A stretch of 64,000 bases of DNA from Phytobacter massiliensis JC163 (GTDB lineage Bacteria > Pseudomonadota > Gammaproteobacteria > Enterobacterales > Enterobacteriaceae). Below, piece by piece: positions 1 to 9,895 of this stretch. Position 1 is the stretch's first letter. Every line of letters starts with the position of its first letter. The stretch covers positions 1-64,000 of the forward strand of contig NZ_HE578951.1 in NCBI RefSeq assembly GCF_000321045.1. The letters are read 5' to 3'. The position numbers and the translations under genes were made by a program. The notes under the pieces were generated by a model that ran no database searches, was not told where the DNA came from, and saw only the letters and a list, made by a program, of their open reading frames with translations.

Positions 1-8
1 CCCTAATT

Positions 9-84
<76 letters not shown>

Positions 85-90
85 GAAAAT

Positions 91-120
91 AATCCTTAGC
101 ATCTGCTAAGGATTTTTTTT
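91..120 (+). terminator. Rho-independent terminator after trpT
   Basis: A perfect 10-bp stem (AATCCTTAGC with GCTAAGGATT, 4-nt loop) is followed by a run of eight T. It sits 6 nt after the tRNA CCA end and would close the rRNA/tRNA transcript. Confidence 0.92.
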
Positions 121-176
121 GCCTCGTCACCAGCTCCAGGCTTTTCTGACGATCATACCTGACGGTATGACGCCCC

Positions 177-998
177 TCACTCGACAACCTTCACTTTCAA
201 AAGATCGCGGATTTGGCTCTGCTTGTCGCTGTTCTGTAACCAGATGGCATACAGCGGACGCGAAAGTGTGACGCCATCAGCGACGCTGAACAGCCCTGTT
301 CTTTCCTCTGCCCATGAAGCAGGAAGCCATGCGCAGCCATTCAGCAGCGCCAGTTGTCGACAGGCTACTTCTGCTGAACTGGTCGTCAGAACGGGGATAT
401 CGTCACTGGCAATAAGTTCGACTTCATGCTGCTGAAAATCCGGTCCCCACTCCAGCCGCAGGTAAGAGAGCTGAGATTTCGACCGTTCAGGCGCTGAACA
501 GTAAAGTCCGAGGGTAAAATGGCCGAGCAGCTGGCTGCTAAATTCGTCCATTTTTGGTGTTTCAGTCGTAATCAACAGATCCAACTGCCGCTCATGCAGC
601 TGTTTAACCAGCGATTGTCTCTGCGCTATGCGCGCTTCAAATTGCAGGTTTTTTTGCGTTTGATAAAGCTGCCCTAGCCAGTCGCTGAGCATACATTCCC
701 AAAGCAACGCGCTGGCACCGATTGAAAACTGATTATGGCGCGACGTATGCGATACCTCCTTACGCGCTGCCTGCCATGTGTTCATCAGCGTTTCAGCGTA
801 GGGAAGGAGCTTTTCGCCCGCAGCCGTCAGGCGAATATTATTGCGATGACGAGTAAAAAGGTTTACGCCGAGCTGGTTTTCCAACTGACGGATACGAAAG
901 CTGACCGCTGACTGCGTCAGATAGAGCGCCTCGGCGGCGCGACCGAAGTGACGAGTCCGACTGACTTCCAGGAAAGTTTTTAACAATTCCGTATCCAC
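177..998 (-). CDS. hdfR: LysR-type regulator HdfR
   Basis: A 273-residue LysR-family regulator. The N-terminal winged helix-turn-helix (residues 1-60, with [19 protein letters not shown]) is nearly identical to E. coli HdfR, which represses the flagellar master operon flhDC and affects gltBD. A substrate-binding-like effector domain follows from about residue 90. The start is GTG at 998, preceded by GGAG. The protein is a few residues shorter at the C-terminus than the E. coli one. The gene is divergent from maoP, as in E. coli. Confidence 0.95.
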   Translation of the reverse strand: MDTELLKTFLEVSRTRHFGRAAEALYLTQSAVSFRIRQLENQLGVNLFTRHRNNIRLTAAGEKLLPYAETLMNTWQAARKEVSHTSRHNQFSIGASALLWECMLSDWLGQLYQTQKNLQFEARIAQRQSLVKQLHERQLDLLITTETPKMDEFSSQLLGHFTLGLYCSAPERSKSQLSYLRLEWGPDFQQHEVELIASDDIPVLTTSSAEVACRQLALLNGCAWLPASWAEERTGLFSVADGVTLSRPLYAIWLQNSDKQSQIRDLLKVKVVE

Positions 999-1116
999 AG
1001 GTTTCTCCGTAAAATTATTTATCGTAATGATTTAAATGTTTTGTTTTACACTCTGTCAAGCGTAACTAATACTCCGCGCCATAAATAGCTCGGCCAAAGA
1101 ATTAGGAGCGTGCAGG

Positions 1117-1455
1117 ATGGCGGAAAGCTTTACGACGACTAATCGTTTTTTTGACAACAAACATTACCCACGCGGGTTTTCCCGTCACGGTGATTTCACT
1201 ATCAAAGAAGCTCAACTGCTTGAGCGCCATGGTTATGCTTTTAACGAGCTGGATCTCGGCAAGCGTGAACCTTCTACTGATGAGGAACTCCAGTTTGTTG
1301 CGGTATGCCGTGGCGAACGCGAGCCTAATACAGAAGCAGAACGCGTCTGGTCTAAGTATATGGCACGGATTAAACGTCCGAAGCGCTTTCACACTCTTTC
1401 TGGCGGAAAACCGCAGATGGAAGGGAGTGAGGATTACACAGAATCCGATGATTAA
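1117..1455 (+). CDS. maoP: MaoP, Ori macrodomain organisation protein
   Basis: A 112-residue protein of the DUF413 family (formerly YifE). In E. coli, MaoP together with a short nearby cis site (maoS) organises the Ori macrodomain of the chromosome. The sequence is basic and soluble, with no signal peptide. The acidic C-terminal tail ([10 protein letters not shown]) matches the family. It is divergent from hdfR across a 118-bp gap, where a maoS site would be sought; I did not identify it. A T-tract hairpin follows the stop. Confidence 0.93.
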   Translation: MAESFTTTNRFFDNKHYPRGFSRHGDFTIKEAQLLERHGYAFNELDLGKREPSTDEELQFVAVCRGEREPNTEAERVWSKYMARIKRPKRFHTLSGGKPQMEGSEDYTESDD

Positions 1456-1456
1456 A

Positions 1457-1483
1457 GAAAAGGGGCCCCGGCCCCTTTTTTTA
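1457..1483. terminator. Bidirectional terminator between maoP and yifB
   Basis: AAAAGGGGCC pairs with GGCCCCTTTT. The A and T flanks make it usable in both directions, which suits the convergent genes maoP and yifB. The T run overlaps the yifB stop codon. Confidence 0.85.
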
Positions 1484-3007
1484 TCCCAGCAGCTTCTGTA
1501 AATGGATTAATAACCTGTCGATAGCCCGATAGCCGAGCGCCTCCTGTAAATGTTCACGCCGGATCGTGTTCTCCCCGGCTAAATCCGCCAGCGTACGGGA
1601 AACTTTAAGCAAGCGCTGCCAGGCGCGAACGGAAAGACCAAGCTGCGCCAGCGTGGCCTCCAGCCACTCTCCATCCTGCTGACTTAACACACAGAAACGC
1701 TTCATTTCGTTATTTTCCAGCAATGCGTTAAGTTTGCCCTGACGCTGATATTGCCGCTCATGGGCAGCGATAACCCGTTCACGCACCGAAACGCTGCTTT
1801 CGCTCTGATGCTGTTTCTGGCTAAGCAGGCCTGGGGGTAAAAGAGGGATTTCGAGCGATAAATCAAACCGGTCGAGAAACGGGCCGGATAACCTGCCCAA
1901 ATAGCGCAATGTCTGCTCCGGCGTACTCCGGTTATGGTTGCCCTGATAATGCCCTGTAGGGCTGGGATTCATTGCCGCAATGAGCTGAAAGCGCGCAGGA
2001 TAGGTCACTTTCGCACGGGTACGCGAGATATGAATCTGCCCTGATTCGATGGGTTCACGTAATGCATCCAGCACACGGCGCTCAAATTCTGGCAGTTCAT
2101 CGAGAAACAAGACGCCATTATGCGCCAGTGAAATCTCGCCAGGCCCAGGTATTGAGCCACCACCGACCATGGCGGTAAGCGAAGCGCTGTGGTGCGGAGC
2201 GCGAAAGGGACGCTGTCGCCATTGGCGTATCAAGCCTGAGGTGTTGACCAGGCTAAGAATTGCCGCGCTCTCTAGCGCCTCCTGATTGGTTAACGGCGGC
2301 AGCAACGGGCCTAACCGGCTGGCAAGCATGGTTTTACCGGTGCCTGGCGGGCCAATCAGCAGTAAGTTGTGTCCTCCCGCCGCCGTTATCTCCAACGCCC
2401 TTTTTCCCTGTTCCTGACCAATGACATCGCTTAAATCATTCTGCGCTACGTCCTGGCCGATACCGGGGTCATCAGCCGACGGGGAGGACAAACTATGCTT
2501 ACCCTCAAGAAAGGCGCAAACTTCCTGCAGATGATGCGCGATAAGGCACGCCTGCGTACCCATCAAACCGACTTCTGCTTCATTCTCCTGCGCGACGATA
2601 ATTCGCCGTCCTGCTTTAATACTCTCCATTGCACTGGAAATCGCCCCCGGAACGCCACGCAGCGCGCCTGTAAGCGCCAGTTCGCCTACAAACTCAAACT
2701 GGTTAAGGTGGCTAGCCGTCAGCTGCTCTGAGGCAGCGAGAAGGGCGATTGCGATAGGTAAATCATATCTCCCCCCTTCCTTTGGCAGATCTGCAGGCGC
2801 AAGGTTAATCGTGATCTTTTTCGCGGGGAATTCATATCCGCTATTTATAATTGCGCTACGTACACGGTCCCGCGCTTCTTTCACTGTGGTCTCCGGCAGG
2901 CCAACCATAGTCAGACCAGGCAGGCCATTACTGATGTGGACTTCCACGGTGATCAGCGGGGCGCTGACGCCCAACGCCGCACGCGTATAAATGACTGACA
3001 ATGCCAT
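1481..3007 (-). CDS. yifB: YifB/ComM family AAA+ ATPase
   Basis: A 508-residue Mg-chelatase-like AAA+ protein. Its N-terminal ~180 residues have a Lon S16-like fold, followed by an AAA+ module with Walker A GPPGTGKT and Walker B LFLDELPEF, then a C-terminal Mg-chelatase domain (AWQRLLKVSRTLADLAG). ComM homologues act as hexameric branch-migration helicases in natural transformation; the role of enterobacterial YifB is unknown. ATG start at 3007 with AGGAGG upstream. Length matches E. coli YifB (506). Confidence 0.95.
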   Translation of the reverse strand: MALSVIYTRAALGVSAPLITVEVHISNGLPGLTMVGLPETTVKEARDRVRSAIINSGYEFPAKKITINLAPADLPKEGGRYDLPIAIALLAASEQLTASHLNQFEFVGELALTGALRGVPGAISSAMESIKAGRRIIVAQENEAEVGLMGTQACLIAHHLQEVCAFLEGKHSLSSPSADDPGIGQDVAQNDLSDVIGQEQGKRALEITAAGGHNLLLIGPPGTGKTMLASRLGPLLPPLTNQEALESAAILSLVNTSGLIRQWRQRPFRAPHHSASLTAMVGGGSIPGPGEISLAHNGVLFLDELPEFERRVLDALREPIESGQIHISRTRAKVTYPARFQLIAAMNPSPTGHYQGNHNRSTPEQTLRYLGRLSGPFLDRFDLSLEIPLLPPGLLSQKQHQSESSVSVRERVIAAHERQYQRQGKLNALLENNEMKRFCVLSQQDGEWLEATLAQLGLSVRAWQRLLKVSRTLADLAGENTIRREHLQEALGYRAIDRLLIHLQKLLG

Positions 3008-3347
3008 AACACCTCCTTGTGCATTGCCAGTATGCCTCGCTTAACAAAGAGAAGGGTTCCGGCGATGCGATGTTTGCGTACACGCTTCCACTCTTTTTTC
3101 GCTTTTTCACCCCGCTCCGAATTTTTTCCGACGCGCTTCGCAACGTTGCAAACAAGGAGAAAAAACGTTAGCGACCGCAAAAAAGTGAAATTATTTCATC
3201 CTTAATTTTCTGTATGTAAAACAATGGTTTTTATCGAAACTATTTGACGGGAAACTATTTGGGTCATAAAAAAATCTTGTGCCTGACGCCTTATCTGTGA
3301 TAACTCTTTAGGCATTCCTTCGAACTTGAAGCAAGAAAGTACAGAAA
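3008..3347 (+). promoter_or_regulatory. ilv operon promoter region
   Basis: This 340-bp stretch between yifB and ilvL has no credible gene. Its right half is AT-rich. The stretch around 3277-3325, ending in TAACTCTTTAGGCATTCC, closely resembles the E. coli ilvGMEDA promoter and transcript start region; TGTGAT at 3296-3301 aligns with the E. coli -10. I cannot place the -35 confidently. Confidence 0.6.
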
Positions 3348-3446
3348 ATGACAGCCCTTCTACGAGTGATTAGCCTGGTCGTGATTAGCGTGGTGGTGAT
3401 TATTATCCCACCGTGCGGGGCTGCACTTGGACGAGGAAAGGCTTAA
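3348..3446 (+). CDS. ilvL: ilv operon leader peptide
   Basis: A 32-residue leader peptide, apparently identical to E. coli IlvL, rich in Ile, Val and Leu codons (for example VISVVVIII). Ribosome stalling on these codons when charged branched-chain tRNAs are scarce prevents the downstream terminator from forming, and so raises transcription of ilvXGMEDA. The ATG at 3348 follows AGAAAGTACAG. The ORF ends 24 nt before the attenuator stem. Confidence 0.97.
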   Translation: MTALLRVISLVVISVVVIIIPPCGAALGRGKA

Positions 3447-3470
3447 AAATCAAGCCTTAACGAACTAAGA

Positions 3471-3501
3471 CCCCCGCACCGAAAGGTCCGGGGGTTTTTT
3501 A
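3471..3501 (+). terminator. ilv attenuator terminator
   Basis: CCCCCGCACC pairs with GGTCCGGGGG around a GAAA loop, with a single C/C mismatch, followed by six T. It lies between ilvL and ilvX and is the terminator arm of the multivalent Ile/Val/Leu attenuator. Confidence 0.95.
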
Positions 3502-3531
3502 TGACCTAAAAACATAAATGAGGAGCAGAGA

Positions 3532-3582
3532 ATGACAACCAGCATAAAACTCTGTTTCTGCCAGTTTACGACGGGGAACTAA
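3532..3582 (+). CDS. ilvX: Small protein IlvX
   Basis: A 16-residue [19 protein letters not shown], preceded by GAGGAGCAGAGA as ribosome-binding site. It aligns with the E. coli 16-residue IlvX at the same place; both end in TGN and share the KxCF core. It stops 2 nt before the ilvG ATG, so its translation may be coupled to ilvG. Function is unknown. Confidence 0.85.
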   Translation: MTTSIKLCFCQFTTGN

Positions 3583-3584
3583 CT

Positions 3585-5231
3585 ATGAATGGAGCTCAAT
3601 GGGTTGTACATGCGTTGCGAGCGCAGCAGGTTGAAACTGTCTTCGGTTATCCTGGCGGTGCCATCATGCCGTTATATGACGCATTGTATGACGGCGGCGT
3701 AGAGCATCTCTTATGCCGACATGAGCAGGGCGCGGCAATGGCGGCCATCGGTTATGCCCGCGCAACCGGTAAAACCGGCGTCTGCATCGCCACTTCAGGG
3801 CCGGGCGCGACCAACCTGATCACCGGCCTTGCTGATGCGCTGCTGGACTCTGTTCCCGTCGTCGCTATCACCGGCCAGGTCGCCGCGCCGTTCATTGGGA
3901 CCGATGCGTTTCAGGAAGTGGACGTTCTTGGTTTGTCGCTGGCCTGCACCAAACACAGTTTTCTGGTGCAGTCTCTGGATGAGCTGCCGCGCGTTATCGC
4001 CGAGGCTTTTCAGGTGGCAAACTCAGGCCGTCCAGGCCCGGTTCTGGTGGATATTCCTAAAGATATCCAACTGGCGGCTGGCGAACTGGAACCGCATTTT
4101 TCTACCGTGGATGAGTCCTGGGACTTCCCCGAAGAGGCAATGGCGCAGGCGCGCCAGATGCTGGCCCAGGCTGAAAAGCCCATGTTATACGTTGGCGGCG
4201 GCGTCGGCATGGCCCGCGCCGTACCGTCGCTGCGTGAGTTTCTCTCTGTCACCCGCATGCCTGCAACCTGCACGCTGAAAGGCCTTGGCGCAGTAGAGGC
4301 TGATTATCCCTGGTATCTCGGCATGTTAGGCATGCACGGTACGAAAGCCGCTAACCTTGCAGTTCAGGAGTGCGACCTGCTGATTGCGGTAGGCGCGCGT
4401 TTTGACGACCGCGTCACCGGCAAGCTGAACACCTTTGCGCCGGATGCGAAAGTTATTCATCTGGATATCGATCCTGCTGAACTGAACAAACTGCGTCAGG
4501 CGCACGTCGCGTTGCAGGGGGATTTAAACGCGTTGCTGCCCGCCTTGCAGCAGCCGCTTGATATCGACCCGTGGCGTCAGCATAACGCCGGGCTGCGTGA
4601 CCAGCACGCGTGGCGTTACGATCACCCCGGCGACTCTATCTTCGCGCCGCTGTTGTTAAAACAGCTCTCCGAGCGTAAGCCAGCGGAAAGCGTGGTGACG
4701 ACGGATGTCGGCCAGCATCAAATGTGGTCGGCGCAGCATATGACCTATACCCGCCCGGAAAATTTCATCACCTCAAGCGGGCTTGGCACTATGGGCTTCG
4801 GCCTGCCAGCGGCGGTGGGTGCGCAGGTGGCGCGCCCGAACGATACCGTTATCTGTATCTCCGGTGATGGCTCCTTCATGATGAACGTACAGGAGCTGGG
4901 CACCGTAAAACGCAGGCAGTTACCGCTGAAAATAGTGTTACTCGATAACCAGCGGTTAGGGATGGTTCGCCAGTGGCAACAGCTTTTCTTCAACGCGCGT
5001 TACAGCGAAACGACCCTCAATGACAACCCCGATTTCCTCACGCTGGCCAGCGCCTTCGGTATTCCCGGCCAGCACATCACCCGTAAAGACCAGGTTGAAG
5101 CGGCACTGGACGCCATGCTTAACAGCGAAGGACCTTACCTGCTTCATGTCTCAATCGATGAACTTGAGAATGTCTGGCCGTTGGTGCCGCCCGGCGCCAG
5201 TAATGCAGAAATGCTGGAGAAATTATCATGA
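3585..5231 (+). CDS. ilvG: Acetolactate synthase II, large subunit
   Basis: A 548-residue ThDP-, FAD- and Mg-dependent acetohydroxyacid synthase catalytic subunit. It condenses pyruvate with pyruvate or 2-oxobutyrate, the first common step of Val/Ile synthesis. The catalytic Glu is residue 47 (RHEQGAA), GARFDDR at about 270 belongs to the FAD-binding middle domain, and the ThDP/Mg motif GDGSFMMN begins near 427. The gene is full length, unlike the frameshifted ilvG of E. coli K-12. Its stop overlaps the ilvM start. Confidence 0.98.
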   Translation: MNGAQWVVHALRAQQVETVFGYPGGAIMPLYDALYDGGVEHLLCRHEQGAAMAAIGYARATGKTGVCIATSGPGATNLITGLADALLDSVPVVAITGQVAAPFIGTDAFQEVDVLGLSLACTKHSFLVQSLDELPRVIAEAFQVANSGRPGPVLVDIPKDIQLAAGELEPHFSTVDESWDFPEEAMAQARQMLAQAEKPMLYVGGGVGMARAVPSLREFLSVTRMPATCTLKGLGAVEADYPWYLGMLGMHGTKAANLAVQECDLLIAVGARFDDRVTGKLNTFAPDAKVIHLDIDPAELNKLRQAHVALQGDLNALLPALQQPLDIDPWRQHNAGLRDQHAWRYDHPGDSIFAPLLLKQLSERKPAESVVTTDVGQHQMWSAQHMTYTRPENFITSSGLGTMGFGLPAAVGAQVARPNDTVICISGDGSFMMNVQELGTVKRRQLPLKIVLLDNQRLGMVRQWQQLFFNARYSETTLNDNPDFLTLASAFGIPGQHITRKDQVEAALDAMLNSEGPYLLHVSIDELENVWPLVPPGASNAEMLEKLS

Positions 5232-5491
5232 TGCAACATCAGGTCGCCGTGCAGGCTCGCTTCAACCCGGAAACATTAGAGCGCGTATTACGCGTAGTGC
5301 GTCACCGTGGCTTTCAGGTTTGCTCCATGAATATGGAGACCGCCACCGACGCGCAGAATATAAATATCGAATTGACCGTTGCCAGCCCTCGCCCCGTCGA
5401 ATTACTGTTTAGCCAGCTAAGTAAACTGGTCGACGTCGCCCGGGTTGATATCCAGCAATGTACAACATCATCACAACAGATCCGCGCCTGA
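5228..5491 (+). CDS. ilvM: Acetolactate synthase II, small subunit
   Basis: An 87-residue ACT-domain regulatory subunit that pairs with IlvG (valine-resistant isozyme II). ATG at 5228 overlaps the ilvG stop in an ATGA junction, so translation is coupled. Length equals E. coli IlvM (87). Confidence 0.96.
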   Translation: MMQHQVAVQARFNPETLERVLRVVRHRGFQVCSMNMETATDAQNINIELTVASPRPVELLFSQLSKLVDVARVDIQQCTTSSQQIRA

Positions 5492-5507
5492 GCGCAAAGG
5501 AAGAGAA

Positions 5508-6437
5508 ATGACGACGAAAAAAGCTGATTACATTTGGTTCAATGGCGAGATGGTTCCCTGGGGCGAGGCAAAAGTACACGTGATGTCCCACGCCCTGCAC
5601 TATGGCACCTCCGTTTTTGAAGGCATCCGCTGCTACGATTCTCACAAAGGGCCCGTGGTGTTCCGTCATCGTGAACATATGCAGCGTCTGCGTGATTCAG
5701 CCAAAATCTATCGTTTTCCGGTATCTCAAAGTGTTGATGAGCTGATGGAAGCCTGCCGCGAAGTGATCCGCAAAAATAACCTGACCAGCGCCTACATCCG
5801 TCCGCTGGTGTTTGTGGGTGATGTGGGTATGGGCGTTAACCCGCCAGAGGGCTACACCACCGACGTTATCATCGCCGCGTTCCCATGGGGCGCCTATCTG
5901 GGCGCAGAAGCGCTTGAGCAGGGGATCGATGCAATGGTGTCGTCCTGGAACCGCGCTGCGCCGAACACCATTCCAACGGCGGCCAAAGCGGGCGGTAACT
6001 ATCTCTCCTCACTGCTGGTGGGCAGCGAAGCGCGTCGTCATGGCTACCAGGAAGGTATTGCGCTGGATGTGAACGGTTATATCTCCGAAGGCGCGGGTGA
6101 AAACCTGTTCGAAGTTAAAGATGGCGTACTGTTTACCCCGCCGTTTACCTCCTCCGCGCTGCCGGGCATTACCCGCGACGCCATCATCAAACTGGCGAAA
6201 GATCTGGGCATTGAAGTGCGTGAGCAGGTGCTGTCCCGTGAATCCCTCTACCTGGCCGATGAAGTATTTATGTCCGGCACCGCGGCGGAAATCACGCCGG
6301 TTCGCAGCGTAGATGGCATTCAGGTAGGCGAAGGCCGCTGCGGCCCGGTTACCAAACGCATCCAGCAGGCCTTCTTTGGCCTCTTTACCGGTGAAACCGA
6401 AGATAAATACGGCTGGTTGGATCCGGTTAGTAAGTAA
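5508..6437 (+). CDS. ilvE: Branched-chain amino acid aminotransferase
   Basis: A 309-residue fold-type IV PLP enzyme that transfers the amino group from glutamate to the oxo acids of Ile, Val and Leu. The PLP lysine lies in AAKAGGNY. MTTKKADYIWFNGEM is the family N-terminus, and ATG 5508 is preceded by AAGGAAGAGA, so an in-frame extension back to 5445 that overlaps ilvM is not used. It lies 16 nt after ilvM. Confidence 0.98.
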   Translation: MTTKKADYIWFNGEMVPWGEAKVHVMSHALHYGTSVFEGIRCYDSHKGPVVFRHREHMQRLRDSAKIYRFPVSQSVDELMEACREVIRKNNLTSAYIRPLVFVGDVGMGVNPPEGYTTDVIIAAFPWGAYLGAEALEQGIDAMVSSWNRAAPNTIPTAAKAGGNYLSSLLVGSEARRHGYQEGIALDVNGYISEGAGENLFEVKDGVLFTPPFTSSALPGITRDAIIKLAKDLGIEVREQVLSRESLYLADEVFMSGTAAEITPVRSVDGIQVGEGRCGPVTKRIQQAFFGLFTGETEDKYGWLDPVSK

Positions 6438-6441
6438 TTAA

Positions 6442-6469
6442 AAATGAGACGGCACGCACCGTCTCATTT
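6442..6469 (+). repeat. Hairpin between ilvE and ilvD
   Basis: A perfect 11-bp inverted repeat (AAATGAGACGG with CCGTCTCATTT, 6-nt loop) starts right after the ilvE stop. No T tract follows, so it is more likely an mRNA-stability or processing structure inside the operon than a terminator. Confidence 0.75.
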
Positions 6470-6497
6470 ACTAAACAAAGATGGGAGTAAACAGAGC

Positions 6498-8348
6498 ATG
6501 CCTAAGTACCGTTCCGCCACCACCACACATGGCCGTAATATGGCTGGAGCCCGCGCGCTGTGGCGCGCCACCGGAATGACCGATGCCGATTTTGGTAAAC
6601 CCATTATCGCCGTGGTCAACTCTTTTACCCAGTTCGTGCCGGGCCACGTCCACCTGCGCGACCTTGGTAAACTGGTTGCCGAGCAAATTGAAGCCGCTGG
6701 CGGCGTGGCGAAAGAGTTCAACACTATCGCGGTGGATGACGGCATCGCGATGGGGCATGGGGGCATGCTCTATTCACTGCCGTCGCGCGAACTGATCGCC
6801 GACTCAGTGGAGTATATGGTTAACGCCCACTGTGCGGATGCGATGGTTTGCATCTCCAACTGCGACAAGATCACCCCAGGGATGCTGATGGCCTCTCTGC
6901 GCCTTAATATCCCGGTTATTTTTGTCTCCGGCGGCCCGATGGAAGCGGGGAAAACCAAGCTTTCCGATAAGATCATCAAGCTCGATCTGGTTGACGCGAT
7001 GATTCAGGGCGCGGACCCGAAAGTGTCCGACGATCAAAGTAACCAGGTGGAACGTTCCGCCTGCCCGACCTGCGGTTCCTGCTCCGGTATGTTTACCGCT
7101 AACTCCATGAACTGCCTGACCGAAGCGCTGGGGCTGTCCCAGCCGGGTAACGGCTCGCTGCTGGCGACCCATGCCGACCGTAAGCAGCTGTTCCTGAACG
7201 CGGGTTCGCGCATCGTAGAGTTAACCAAACGTTATTACGAACAGGATGATGCCTCTGCGCTGCCGCGCAACATCGCCAGTAAGGCGGCGTTTGAGAACGC
7301 CATGACGCTGGATATCGCCATGGGCGGCTCCACCAACACCGTTCTGCACCTGCTGGCGGCGGCGCAGGAAGCGGAAATCGACTTCACCATGAGCGATATC
7401 GATAAGCTGTCCCGCAAAGTGCCGCAGCTGTGTAAGGTTGCGCCGAGTACCCAGAAATACCATATGGAAGACGTCCACCGCGCAGGCGGCGTGCTGGGGA
7501 TTTTAGGCGAGCTGGATCGCGCCGGGCTGCTCAATCGTGACGTCAAGAACGTGCTTGGCCTGACGCTGCCGCAGACCCTGGAACAGTATGACGTGATGCT
7601 AACCCAGGATGAGGCGGTGAAAAAGATGTTCCGCGCCGGGCCGGCGGGCATTCGCACCACCAAAGCCTTCTCGCAGGACTGCCGCTGGGATTCGCTGGAT
7701 GACGATCGTGCCGAAGGCTGTATCCGCTCGCTGGAGCACGCCTACAGCAAAGACGGCGGCCTGGCGGTACTGTACGGTAACTTCGCGGAAAACGGCTGTA
7801 TCGTTAAAACCGCTGGCGTGGACGACAGCATCCTGAAATTCACCGGTCCGGCGAAGGTTTACGAAAGCCAGGATGACGCGGTGGAAGCTATTCTCGGCGG
7901 CAAAGTAGTGGAAGGCGATGTGGTGGTCATTCGCTATGAAGGGCCGAAAGGCGGGCCGGGCATGCAGGAGATGCTTTATCCAACCAGCTTCCTGAAATCA
8001 ATGGGGCTGGGTAAAGCCTGTGCGCTGATCACCGATGGCCGTTTCTCCGGCGGGACTTCCGGTCTCTCTATTGGTCACGTTTCGCCAGAAGCGGCAAGCG
8101 GCGGCAATATCGCCCTGATTGAAGATGGCGACATCATCGCTATCGACATTCCTAACCGCGGTATTCAGCTCCAGGTGAGCGATGCGGAACTTGCCGCGCG
8201 CCGTGAAGCGCAGGAAGCGCGTGGCGATCGTGCGTGGACGCCAAAAGCCCGCGATCGTCAGGTCTCCTTCGCCCTGCGCGCTTACGCCAGCCTGGCGACC
8301 AGCGCGGATAAAGGCGCAGTGCGCGATAAATCAAAACTTGGGGGTTGA
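6498..8348 (+). CDS. ilvD: Dihydroxy-acid dehydratase
   Basis: A 616-residue Fe-S dehydratase that converts dihydroxy acids to the oxo-acid precursors of Val and Ile. Cluster and metal motifs SNCDKITPG and [18 protein letters not shown] are present. ATG 6498 ([14 protein letters not shown]) has GATGGGAG upstream and gives exactly the E. coli length. The stop TGA is followed by 2 nt and then the ilvA ATG. Confidence 0.98.
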   Translation: MPKYRSATTTHGRNMAGARALWRATGMTDADFGKPIIAVVNSFTQFVPGHVHLRDLGKLVAEQIEAAGGVAKEFNTIAVDDGIAMGHGGMLYSLPSRELIADSVEYMVNAHCADAMVCISNCDKITPGMLMASLRLNIPVIFVSGGPMEAGKTKLSDKIIKLDLVDAMIQGADPKVSDDQSNQVERSACPTCGSCSGMFTANSMNCLTEALGLSQPGNGSLLATHADRKQLFLNAGSRIVELTKRYYEQDDASALPRNIASKAAFENAMTLDIAMGGSTNTVLHLLAAAQEAEIDFTMSDIDKLSRKVPQLCKVAPSTQKYHMEDVHRAGGVLGILGELDRAGLLNRDVKNVLGLTLPQTLEQYDVMLTQDEAVKKMFRAGPAGIRTTKAFSQDCRWDSLDDDRAEGCIRSLEHAYSKDGGLAVLYGNFAENGCIVKTAGVDDSILKFTGPAKVYESQDDAVEAILGGKVVEGDVVVIRYEGPKGGPGMQEMLYPTSFLKSMGLGKACALITDGRFSGGTSGLSIGHVSPEAASGGNIALIEDGDIIAIDIPNRGIQLQVSDAELAARREAQEARGDRAWTPKARDRQVSFALRAYASLATSADKGAVRDKSKLGG

Positions 8349-8350
8349 TA

Positions 8351-9895
8351 ATGGCCGAGTCACAACCCCTCTCCGCCGCCCCCGAGGGGGCGGAGTATCT
8401 GCGGGCGATACTGCGCGCGCCGGTCTATGAGGCCGTGCAGGTCACGCCGCTGCAAAAGATGGAAAAGCTCTCGTCCCGTCTGGATAACGTTATTCTGGTA
8501 AAACGTGAGGACAGGCAGCCTGTACACAGCTTTAAGCTACGCGGCGCTTACGCCATGATGGCGGGCTTAACCGAAGAACAAAAGGCGCGCGGCGTGATTA
8601 CCGCTTCGGCGGGTAATCACGCTCAGGGCGTGGCGTTTTCGTCGGCGCGTCTGGGGGTGAAGGCGCTGATCGTGATGCCGCTGGCGACGGCGGACATCAA
8701 AGTTGATGCTGTGCGCGGTTTCGGCGGCGAGGTGTTGCTGCACGGCGCTAACTTCGATGAAGCAAAGACGAAAGCCGTTGAGCTGGCGCAGCAGCAGGGT
8801 TTTACCTGGGTGCCGCCGTTCGACCATCCGATGGTGATTGCCGGCCAGGGGACGCTGGCGCTGGAGCTGCTGCAACAGGATGCCCATCTTGACCGGGTAT
8901 TCGTGCCGGTTGGCGGCGGCGGGCTGGCGGCGGGCGTGGCGGTACTGATTAAACAGCTGATGCCGCAAATCAAAGTCATCGCCGTAGAAGCGGAAGACTC
9001 CGCCTGCCTGAAAGCGGCGCTGGACGCCGGCCATCCTGTGGATTTACCGCGGGTAGGTCTGTTTGCCGAAGGCGTGGCGGTGAAACGCATTGGCGACGAA
9101 ACTTTTCGTTTGTGCCAGGAGTACCTCGACGACATTATCACCGTCGACAGCGACGCCATTTGCGCGGCGATGAAAGACCTGTTTGAAGATGTGCGCGCGG
9201 TGGCTGAACCGTCCGGCGCGCTGGCGCTGGCAGGCATGAAGAAGTACATCGCTCAGCACAATATTCGCGGCGAGCGGCTGGCGCATATTCTCTCCGGGGC
9301 TAACGTCAACTTCCATGGCCTGCGCTATGTTTCTGAGCGCTGTGAACTGGGCGAACAGCGCGAAGCGCTGCTGGCGGTGACCATTCCGGAAGAGAAGGGC
9401 AGCTTCCTGAAGTTCTGTCAGCTGCTGGGCGGCCGTTCGGTGACCGAGTTTAACTACCGCTTCGCCGATGCCAAAGACGCCTGCATTTTTGTCGGCGTGC
9501 GTCTGAGCCGTGGGCTGGAGGAGCGTAAAGAGATCCTGAGCCTGCTGCGTGACGGCGGCTATAGCGTGGTGGATCTTTCCGATGACGAAATGGCGAAACT
9601 GCACGTGCGCTATATGGTCGGCGGACGCCCGTCAAAACCGTTGCAGGAGCGGCTGTATAGCTTCGAATTCCCGGAATCGCCGGGTGCGTTACTCAAATTT
9701 TTGTATACGCTCGGCACCCACTGGAATATCTCGCTGTTCCACTACCGTAGCCACGGCACCGACTATGGCCGCGTGCTGGCGGCATTCGAGCTGGGCGATC
9801 ACGAGCCGGATTTCGAAACGCGTCTTCACGAGCTGGGTTATGACTGCCACGATGAGAGCAACAACCCGGCGTTCCGCTTCTTCCTGGCGGGTTAA
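8351..9895 (+). CDS. ilvA: Threonine deaminase (biosynthetic)
   Basis: A 514-residue PLP enzyme that makes 2-oxobutyrate from threonine, the committed Ile step. PLP lysine is K62 in HSFKLRGAY and the phosphate-binding loop is GGGGLAAG. Two ACT-like regulatory domains after about residue 330 bind Ile/Val. ATG 8351 follows TTGGGGGTTGATA. The stop shares bases with the stop of convergent ilvY. Confidence 0.98.
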   Translation: MAESQPLSAAPEGAEYLRAILRAPVYEAVQVTPLQKMEKLSSRLDNVILVKREDRQPVHSFKLRGAYAMMAGLTEEQKARGVITASAGNHAQGVAFSSARLGVKALIVMPLATADIKVDAVRGFGGEVLLHGANFDEAKTKAVELAQQQGFTWVPPFDHPMVIAGQGTLALELLQQDAHLDRVFVPVGGGGLAAGVAVLIKQLMPQIKVIAVEAEDSACLKAALDAGHPVDLPRVGLFAEGVAVKRIGDETFRLCQEYLDDIITVDSDAICAAMKDLFEDVRAVAEPSGALALAGMKKYIAQHNIRGERLAHILSGANVNFHGLRYVSERCELGEQREALLAVTIPEEKGSFLKFCQLLGGRSVTEFNYRFADAKDACIFVGVRLSRGLEERKEILSLLRDGGYSVVDLSDDEMAKLHVRYMVGGRPSKPLQERLYSFEFPESPGALLKFLYTLGTHWNISLFHYRSHGTDYGRVLAAFELGDHEPDFETRLHELGYDCHDESNNPAFRFFLAG

